Source: Gammaproteobacteria bacterium
GTDB lineage: Bacteria; Pseudomonadota; Gammaproteobacteria; Pseudomonadales; Pseudomonadaceae
Reading direction: 5' to 3'
Assembly: GCA_012800475.1 (NCBI GenBank)
Contig: JAAZJF010000044.1
Span: 1 to 10,944, forward strand
DNA length: 10,944 nt
The notes beneath the pieces are model-generated. The model ran no database searches. It saw nothing but the letters and a program-made list of their open reading frames with translations, and was not told the origin of the DNA. A program made the position numbers and the translations under genes. Shown here in pieces: positions 6,849 to 10,944 of this stretch (position 1 is the first letter of the stretch; every line of letters starts with the position of its first letter).

Positions 6849-7422
6849 CCACTCCATGTAGCGCAACATCCCAGGGCGCCAGCGGTACACTCTCCACACG
6901 CTGGCACTCATGCGCTAAGCCAATACGCTTAGGCGTCAGCATATGATCACGCTGATGCAACTTGGCAAAACAGCGATCATAAAAACCGCCGCCCATACCT
7001 AAACGACCGCCCTGCTGATCAAAACCCACCAAGGGCAAAAACACCACATCCAAGGTCCACGCAGATCGCTGATCGGCAACACACCAACGTGGCTGTAAAA
7101 TACCAAAACGATTTTTTTCCCACTGCTGAACGGGGCGCACTCGCTGAAAAACCATCGCTGTTTTTGGCCAACGCGGCAGCACTGGCAGATACACATATTT
7201 ACCCTGACGCCAGGCTTCATGCATTAAGCACTGCGGATCAATCTCGCCATCACTGGCAAGGTATAGAGCAATATGTTGCGCGCGACGAAATAGCGGATGC
7301 TGAGCTAACTGTTTAAACAGTTGCTGCGCCGCATGTGCTTGTTGGCTAGGAGATAAGTTGCGCCGCTGTTGTCGTAATTTCCGACGTAACTGGGCACGAG
7401 AGGTAGATAGATCGTATTGCAT
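6814..7422 (-). CDS. ygfA: 5-formyltetrahydrofolate cyclo-ligase
   Basis: This enzyme uses ATP to convert 5-formyl-THF to 5,10-methenyl-THF in the cytoplasm, returning the stable folate form to one-carbon metabolism. The product is 202 residues, normal for the family. Visible motifs are the basic N-terminal helix RRKLRQQRR (about 13-21), the substrate region DGEIDP (58-63), FGILQP (106-111) and the phosphate-binding signature LGMGGGFYDR (141-150). It lies immediately downstream of 6S RNA on the same strand, with only 11 nt between the predicted mature RNA end and ATG 7422, as in the classical ssrS-ygfA arrangement; expression probably depends on read-through transcripts. The only Shine-Dalgarno-like sequence, GGGGAGG (7436-7442), lies inside the 6S 3' strand, 13 nt from the ATG. 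The 3' end overlaps the small convergent membrane protein gene. Confidence 0.95.
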   Translation of the reverse strand: MQYDLSTSRAQLRRKLRQQRRNLSPSQQAHAAQQLFKQLAQHPLFRRAQHIALYLASDGEIDPQCLMHEAWRQGKYVYLPVLPRWPKTAMVFQRVRPVQQWEKNRFGILQPRWCVADQRSAWTLDVVFLPLVGFDQQGGRLGMGGGFYDRCFAKLHQRDHMLTPKRIGLAHECQRVESVPLAPWDVALHGVVTDQHWYKGQA

Positions 7423-7433
7423 GGACTAAAAAA

Positions 7434-7613
7434 GGCCTCCCCAGAAGTGCCGCTACTGACATAGCCCTTGAACCCGAAGAGTTCAAGGTGGAGATTACGT
7501 CAGACTTTTAGGCTTTCCGCAAGCGGACATGCACACCAGTCTAAAAATGTAATCCCCGGTGTGGTATGAATCGGCTCAGGGACGTAGTCAACTGGCTAAC
7601 ACTCGAGGGAGAT
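7434..7613 (-). ncRNA. ssrS: 6S RNA
   Basis: 6S RNA binds sigma-70 RNA polymerase by mimicking an open promoter and represses many genes in stationary phase. On the minus strand the predicted transcript of about 180 nt begins ATCTCCCTCGAGTG and ends CACTTCTGGGGAGGCC; these ends pair to form the closing helix, as in E. coli 6S RNA. Conserved landmarks follow in order: TCCCTGAGCCGAT then ATACCACA near the 5' side, the small hairpin CCGCTTGCGG, AAAGCCTAAAAGTCTG, and the perfect hairpin CCTTGAAC/GTTCAAGG (7481-7488 and 7466-7473 on the plus strand), then GCGGCA. The position between zapA and ygfA is the standard genomic address of ssrS. Ends are estimated: the 5' end from the -10 box, the 3' end by alignment to E. 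coli from memory. Six T residues (7433-7428) follow directly. Confidence 0.95.
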
Positions 7614-7619
7614 GGCCTC

Positions 7620-7647
7620 AGTATACACAAATCTTTGTGAGCCTCAA
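7620..7647 (-). promoter_or_regulatory. sigma-70-type promoter of 6S RNA
   Basis: On the minus strand TTGAGG (7647-7642) and TATACT (7625-7620) are separated by 16 bp and place the start of transcription at about A7613, which matches the expected 5' end of 6S RNA. The promoter begins 8 nt past the zapA stop codon. The spacer holds a perfect inverted repeat, described separately. Confidence 0.7.
7626..7639. promoter_or_regulatory. inverted repeat filling the 6S promoter spacer
   Basis: CACAAA (7626-7631) and TTTGTG (7634-7639) are perfect reverse complements around two bases, lying between the -35 and -10 boxes. It could be an operator for an unidentified regulator of 6S RNA, or the remains of a terminator-like hairpin after zapA. 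Seen in sequence; function inferred. Confidence 0.4.
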
Positions 7648-7654
7648 GAGTCGA

Positions 7655-7951
7655 TTACTCTGCGCTCTCTAAAGTCTGCTGCACTCGCTCAAGCAAGCCT
7701 TGCACCTGTTCTGTATCCGCAGCGTAGGCCTGTTGCGCCTGCTCTTTACTGTGCAGTTCATAGGTAATATTTAAGGCCGCCATGACTGCAATACGTTCTG
7801 CGCCAATCACCTTGCCAGAGCGGCGGATGCCACGCATTTTCTGATCAAGATACAGTGCAGCACGCTCTAAATTTTCACTCTCATGCGCAGGACAAGCAAT
7901 ATGATAGTCCTTGTCCATAATACGCACAGTGACCGTCTGGGGTTGAGTCAT
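7655..7951 (-). CDS. zapA: cell division protein ZapA
   Basis: ZapA binds FtsZ and bundles protofilaments at the division site. The 98-residue product has the family's N-terminal globular domain (VTVRIMDKDYHIACP, about 7-21; later ENLERAALYLDQKMR, about 26-40), the conserved IGAERIAVMAALNITYEL (about 49-66) and a C-terminal coiled-coil helix rich in Gln and Glu. The length is slightly under E. coli ZapA (109), as is usual for Pseudomonas. Its ATG overlaps the TGA of the upstream zapB-like gene (ATGA, 7951-7948), so the two are translationally coupled. The 6S RNA promoter follows its stop codon, so zapA, 6S RNA and ygfA form the usual cluster. Identification is firm. Confidence 0.95.
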   Translation of the reverse strand: MTQPQTVTVRIMDKDYHIACPAHESENLERAALYLDQKMRGIRRSGKVIGAERIAVMAALNITYELHSKEQAQQAYAADTEQVQGLLERVQQTLESAE

Positions 7952-8136
7952 AAATCTTGCTCCAACGCTTTAAGCCGAGAAATCATAGCGACAATTTTCT
8001 GCTGCGCTATATCATTTTTTTCTATTAATTGACCACGCTCTTCACGCAATATTTGATTCTGCTGTTGCAGCTCCGTATGGCGTGCAAGTAAGTGCTCAAC
8101 CGCCTGCATCAAGGCTTGTAAATCTGTCTTTTTCAC
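7948..8136 (-). CDS. small coiled-coil protein, TIGR02449 / ZapB-like family
   Basis: A 62-residue protein that is predicted to be one continuous coiled coil, with Leu/Ile heptads and the family's C-terminal core LIEKNDIAQQKIVAMISRLKALEQ. Proteins of this type are annotated TIGR02449 or ZapB-like and are found just upstream of zapA in pseudomonads, which suggests a Z-ring-associated role; direct function is inferred. I chose GTG 8136 because GGAGGG (8145-8140 on the minus strand) lies just before it and the product then starts (V/M-K-K-T-D-L) where homologs start. GTG 8157 would place that ribosome-binding sequence inside the gene and add seven residues. The stop codon overlaps the zapA start by the ATGA arrangement. 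Confidence 0.8.
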   Translation of the reverse strand: MKKTDLQALMQAVEHLLARHTELQQQNQILREERGQLIEKNDIAQQKIVAMISRLKALEQDL

Positions 8137-8173
8137 CAGCCCTCCAATCTCTATCACGTCATATAATGCAGCT

Positions 8174-8202
8174 ATTGTATATCATTCTAACGCCCGTATA
8201 AC
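8174..8202 (-). promoter_or_regulatory. possible promoter of the zapB-like/zapA operon
   Basis: On the minus strand TACAAT (8179-8174, within TATACAAT) is preceded after 17 bp by GTTATA (8202-8197), a weak -35 match. Transcription would start about 30 nt upstream of the GTG start at 8136. The -10 match is good and the -35 poor, so the call is tentative. Confidence 0.33.
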
Positions 8203-8305
8203 GCCACATACGCCGCTATTAAGCTGTGTTGATAAATATTTTTAATACACTGCGCATGCTCCTACTCATTTTCATTCCAGTGGCCAGCTCTTATGCTGTT
8301 CAGCC

Positions 8306-8314
8306 TGTGGATAA
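8306..8314 (-). promoter_or_regulatory. consensus DnaA-box-like 9-mer
   Basis: TGTGGATAA on the plus strand is the reverse complement of TTATCCACA, a perfect DnaA box. A one-mismatch relative, TGTTGATAA, lies at 8227-8235 in the same orientation. A single perfect 9-mer can occur by chance, and this is not an origin-like cluster. Confidence 0.35.
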
Positions 8315-8383
8315 CAGCCAGCAGTGATTGGCTAGATGAACGGCTGCACGGTTCTGTGTTTAGCGCCAGAGCCAACAACGCGA

Positions 8384-8389
8384 TATACT
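8384..8389 (+). promoter_or_regulatory. possible -10 box for the ygfB operon
   Basis: TATACT at 8384-8389 would give a start about 55 nt upstream of the ygfB ATG. No good -35 hexamer lies at 16-18 bp; the best is a weak TTTAGC about 19 bp upstream. Tentative. Confidence 0.3.
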
Positions 8390-8450
8390 CGGGCGTAGCA
8401 CATAAACGACTCTTCAAACCACGTAACAGTTCCATTAATTCGGATTTTTC

Positions 8451-9023
8451 ATGCCTCAAACTCAATCTGCATACACCTCATTTGCCACCTTGCTCAACGC
8501 CAATGGGCATAGTGTTTCACCCGCCGAACTGCAAGGTTTACTGCTAGGCCGCTGCTGCGCCAGTGGCAACTTCACCGCTGAAGGCTGGCTGGAAGAAGCT
8601 CAAGACCTGTTCGACGAAGCCGTTCCTAGCAGCTTGCATGCTGCATTACTGGGCCTACAAGAGATGGTCAAAGCTGAACTTGTAGCACAAAGCAGCGTTT
8701 CACTGACCTTGCTACTGCCCAGCGATGACGAGACATTACAATTGCGTACTCTGGCACTAGGCCAATGGGCGCAAGGCTTTTTAAGCGGTTTTGGTGGCAA
8801 TATCGGCCAGACCGAAATTTCTAAAGATGTGCGTGAAATTCTTGAAGATTTAATTTCAATCGCGCAAATCGAAGTGGATGAAGAAGAACACGAAGAAGGC
8901 GAAGTGGCGTATATGGAGGTCAGTGAGTATCTGCGCGTTGCACCTTTATTTATCTTTACCGAATGCGCTAACTACACGCCACCTAGTACAGACGACAAAG
9001 ACGCCACACCCGCCGTACATTAA
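8451..9023 (+). CDS. ygfB: YgfB family (UPF0149) protein
   Basis: A 190-residue cytoplasmic, helical, acidic protein close to E. coli YgfB (192). Family features visible are the N-terminal block SPAELQGLLLGRCCASG (about 23-39), a central LGQWAQGFLSGFGG (about 102-115), a segment rich in Glu (EVDEEEHEEGEVAYMEVSEY, about 143-162) and VAPLFIFTE near the end. The biochemical role is poorly defined. In P. aeruginosa the YgfB ortholog has been reported to influence beta-lactam resistance by counteracting AlpA-dependent ampDh3 expression; whether that applies here is inference. It is the first gene of the ygfB-pepP-ubiH operon, ending 20 nt before pepP. The ATG has only a weak upstream GGA as ribosome-binding sequence. 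Confidence 0.93.
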   Translation: MPQTQSAYTSFATLLNANGHSVSPAELQGLLLGRCCASGNFTAEGWLEEAQDLFDEAVPSSLHAALLGLQEMVKAELVAQSSVSLTLLLPSDDETLQLRTLALGQWAQGFLSGFGGNIGQTEISKDVREILEDLISIAQIEVDEEEHEEGEVAYMEVSEYLRVAPLFIFTECANYTPPSTDDKDATPAVH

Positions 9024-9043
9024 ACCAACAGGAGCCACACCGC

Positions 9044-10378
9044 ATGAGCTCAATCAGCACCTCTGAATACGCCCAACGCCGCCAACACTTGATGCAAAGC
9101 ATGACGCCCAACAGCATTGCCATTTTACCGGCAGCGCCCGTCAGTGCACGCAACAGCAGCGTTGAGTACCCGTATCGGCAAGACAGTGATTTTTTCTACT
9201 TGTCAGGTTTTTCTGAGCCTGAAGCGGTGCTGGTTTTAATTCCTCAGCGCGAGCAAGGCCCTTTTGTGATGTTTTGCCGCGAGCGTAATCCTGAGCGTGA
9301 GCTTTGGGATGGTTTACGCGCCGGCCAAGCTGGCGTGATTGCCGATTATCACGCTGACGATGCGTTTCCAATCAGCGAAATCGATGATATTTTGCCTAAA
9401 TTAATGGAGGGTTGTGAGCGTGTGTATTACGCCATTGGCAACAATCCTGAGTTTGATCAAAATATGAGCAAGTGGCTGACGACACTGCGCAGTCAAGCGC
9501 GCATGGGTGCCCAGCCACCGACAGAATTTGTCATGCTCGATCCGCTCGTACATGAAGCACGCCTGCATAAAAGCCCTGCAGAAATAGCCACCATGCAACA
9601 AGCTGCAGATATTTCCTGCCGCGCGCATATCCATGCCATGCAAGCAGCCAAAGCAGGGCTCTATGAGTACCATCTAGAAGCCGAACTCGACTATGAGTTT
9701 CGTAAAGGTGGCGCACGCTTAGCAGCCTACTCATCCATTGTCGCCAGTGGTAAAAACGCCTGTATTTTGCATTACACTGAAAACAATGCACCGCTGCACG
9801 ACGGCGACTTAGTGCTGATTGATGCCGGCTGTGAAATTGATTGCTACGCAAGCGACATTACCCGCACCTTCCCGGTCAGTGGTCGCTTTAGTCCTGAACA
9901 GCGGGCTATTTATACTATTGTGCTCAAAGCCAACCTTGAGGCACTCAATTATATTTCACCCCAGCACTGCTGGAATGATGCCCATGACGCCACGGTGCGG
10001 GTGATTACCGCTGGTTTATTAGAGCTAGGTTTGCTGCAAGGCGAACTTGATGAGTTGATTGCCAATCATGCTTACCGTCCATTTTATATGCACCGCGCCG
10101 GCCACTGGCTGGGGCTGGATGTGCATGATGTGGGTGAATATAAAATCAACGGTCAATGGCGCACACTGGCTGCGGGTATGACCATGACGGTCGAGCCGGG
10201 TATTTATATTGCTGTGGATAACTTAACAGTACCCGAACAGTGGCGTGGCATTGGCGTGCGTATTGAAGATGATGTGGTGGTTACTGAAGATGGCTGCCGT
10301 GTATTGACCAACGCCGTGCCCAAAACAATCGCTGAGATTGAACATTTAATGGCTGCAGCACAACAAGCAGGAGCTTAG
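9044..10378 (+). CDS. pepP: Xaa-Pro aminopeptidase P
   Basis: A cytoplasmic metallopeptidase (family M24B, pita-bread fold) that removes N-terminal residues preceding proline, with a two-metal (manganese) site. The product has 444 residues, against about 441 for E. coli PepP. The N-terminal domain (about 1-175) has the family block YPYRQDSDFFYLSGF near its start. The catalytic domain holds all expected metal ligands: Asp260 (LIDAG), Asp271 (SDITRTF), His354 (AGHWLG), Glu384 (TVEPGIY) and Glu408 (VRIEDD), plus the active-site histidines His243 (ILHY) and His361 (VHDVG). The enzyme should therefore be active. ATG 9044 has AGGAG nine bases upstream. It lies between ygfB and ubiH, as in E. coli and Pseudomonas; the ribosome-binding sequence of ubiH lies within its last codons. 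Confidence 0.97.
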   Translation: MSSISTSEYAQRRQHLMQSMTPNSIAILPAAPVSARNSSVEYPYRQDSDFFYLSGFSEPEAVLVLIPQREQGPFVMFCRERNPERELWDGLRAGQAGVIADYHADDAFPISEIDDILPKLMEGCERVYYAIGNNPEFDQNMSKWLTTLRSQARMGAQPPTEFVMLDPLVHEARLHKSPAEIATMQQAADISCRAHIHAMQAAKAGLYEYHLEAELDYEFRKGGARLAAYSSIVASGKNACILHYTENNAPLHDGDLVLIDAGCEIDCYASDITRTFPVSGRFSPEQRAIYTIVLKANLEALNYISPQHCWNDAHDATVRVITAGLLELGLLQGELDELIANHAYRPFYMHRAGHWLGLDVHDVGEYKINGQWRTLAAGMTMTVEPGIYIAVDNLTVPEQWRGIGVRIEDDVVVTEDGCRVLTNAVPKTIAEIEHLMAAAQQAGA

Positions 10379-10381
10379 CCC

Positions 10382-10944
10382 ATGAGCCGAGTGCAGATCG
10401 CAATTATTGGTGGTGGTTTAGTCGGTGCCAGCTTAGCCCTGGCGTTACAAGCGGGAGCGCGGGAGCGGCAATGGACTATCGTGCTCATTGAGCCTTATGC
10501 ACCCGGTGACACCTACCAGCCCAGTTATGATGGTCGCGCATCGGCGCTTTCGTACGGCAGCCAGCAAATTTATCAACGTTTAGGTCTCTGGGACACCATC
10601 GCACCACGCGCAGAAGCCATTTATGATATTCATATTTCCGACCGTGGACGCTTTGCTGCCGCACGCTTAAATGCTGCACAGGAAGGCGTACCCGCACTAG
10701 GTTATGTGGTTGAAAATGCGTGGCTGGGGCATTGTTTATGGGCGGCATTAGATCCTGAAGTTGTGCAATGGCGTTGCCCGGCGCGCGTGGAACAGATGCA
10801 GACTTTAGACGATGGCTATCAACTGAGCCTAGATGATGGCAGCAGCGTGACCTGCGATCTCGCCATTTTAGCTGACGGCGGTCGCTCAGGACTGCGCGCG
10901 CAACAAGGTATTCATGCGCACACAACCACCTACGGACAAACAGC
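10382..10944 (+). CDS. ubiH: 2-octaprenyl-6-methoxyphenyl hydroxylase UbiH, N-terminal part
   Basis: An FAD-dependent monooxygenase that hydroxylates C4 of the ubiquinone ring, associated with the inner-membrane Ubi complex. The window holds 187 codons and runs off the right end; the family is about 390-400 residues. The N-terminal dinucleotide-binding motif GGGLVG (residues 10-15) follows a beta strand IAII, Glu37 ends the second strand as expected for FAD ribose binding, the UbiH/F-type block DGRASALS is at 50-57, and the second FAD motif ADG (164-166) is near the window end. ATG 10382 begins 3 nt after the pepP stop, with AGGAG (10369-10373) eight bases upstream, so the two genes are coupled. 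UbiF or UbiI paralogs are possible, but the position behind pepP and the DGRASALS block favour UbiH. Confidence 0.92.
   Translation, partial: MSRVQIAIIGGGLVGASLALALQAGARERQWTIVLIEPYAPGDTYQPSYDGRASALSYGSQQIYQRLGLWDTIAPRAEAIYDIHISDRGRFAAARLNAAQEGVPALGYVVENAWLGHCLWAALDPEVVQWRCPARVEQMQTLDDGYQLSLDDGSSVTCDLAILADGGRSGLRAQQGIHAHTTTYGQT

Larger units (their letters stand above)
8137..8450. other. divergent intergenic region between zapB-like/zapA and ygfB
   Basis: This 314-nt region separates two divergent operons and should hold promoters in both directions. I see no convincing gene: the 67-codon minus-strand frame at 8262-8465 overlaps the ygfB start, lacks a ribosome-binding sequence and resembles no family. 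It contains an AT-rich stretch (8232-8248), a consensus DnaA-box-like 9-mer and possible -10 boxes, given separately. Confidence 0.5.

Noticed and set aside
7428..7433. T run after 6S RNA as an intrinsic terminator
   Set aside because: Six T residues follow the GGCC end, but no strong local hairpin precedes them; only the long-range 6S closing helix does. ygfA directly downstream also requires read-through.
8262..8465. 67-codon minus-strand frame between zapB-like and ygfB
   Set aside because: No ribosome-binding sequence, overlaps the ygfB start, and I recognise no family. It could be reconsidered if conserved in relatives.
9531..9851. 106-codon minus-strand open frame
   Set aside because: Antisense to the conserved catalytic domain of pepP, with no recognisable features.
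10485..10925. 146-codon minus-strand open frame
   Set aside because: Complementary to ubiH, whose FAD motifs are intact; the Arg/His-rich product resembles no family.
1..10944. CRISPR array, transposon, phage remnant, toxin-antitoxin or defence genes
   Set aside because: No regularly spaced repeats, transposase, integrase or terminal repeats were seen, and no tRNA or rRNA is present. Gene order and content are those of a conserved chromosomal region.

Overview
The window is a gammaproteobacterial chromosome segment. It most resembles the Pseudomonadaceae, probably one of the lower-GC lineages such as the Denitrificimonas/Thiopseudomonas/P. caeni type. Three things point there: the protein sequences look like Pseudomonas orthologs, the block zapB-like/zapA/6S RNA/ygfA/small membrane protein/ABC operon plus ygfB-pepP-ubiH matches from memory the order around P. 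aeruginosa PA5223-PA5232, and the base composition is visibly nearer 50% GC than the 60-66% of typical Pseudomonas. The assignment is from memory, not a database search.

Layout. 1-321: 3' end of rsmD (16S rRNA m2G966 methyltransferase), plus strand. 393-1286: a LpxL/HtrB-type lipid A acyltransferase, plus strand, with no ATG start available. A strong hairpin (1292-1323) then separates it from a convergent three-gene operon on the minus strand, transcribed 6264 to 1353: an HlyD-family adaptor (YhiI-like), an RbbA-like protein fusing two ATPase domains to a membrane domain, and a YhhJ-like permease. Together they look like a complete inner-membrane ABC exporter with periplasmic adaptor. About 370 nt of AT-rich DNA with several palindromes (6265-6638) lies upstream of that operon. 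A small single-TM protein (plus, ending 6848) follows and overlaps the end of ygfA tail to tail.

The block 6814-8136 reads on the minus strand as zapB-like, zapA, 6S RNA, ygfA. This is the classical zapA-ssrS-ygfA arrangement: two small Z-ring/coiled-coil proteins, the regulatory RNA that binds sigma-70 RNA polymerase, and 5-formyl-THF cyclo-ligase. The 6S RNA can be placed precisely: a sigma-70-like promoter lies just after zapA, the CCTTGAAC/GTTCAAGG hairpin and CCTGAGCCGAT segment are conserved, and the ends pair. A 314-nt divergent region (8137-8450) separates this from the plus-strand operon ygfB-pepP-ubiH, where pepP is complete with all metal ligands and ubiH runs off the right edge.

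Most of the window is conserved housekeeping content. I see no CRISPR array, insertion sequence, phage gene, tRNA or rRNA, and no wholly new system. The points most worth a second look are the asymmetric pair of ATP sites in the RbbA-like protein, the placement of the ygfA ribosome-binding sequence inside the 3' strand of 6S RNA, the inverted repeat that fills the 6S promoter spacer, the palindrome-rich leader of the exporter operon, and the small membrane protein overlapping ygfA.
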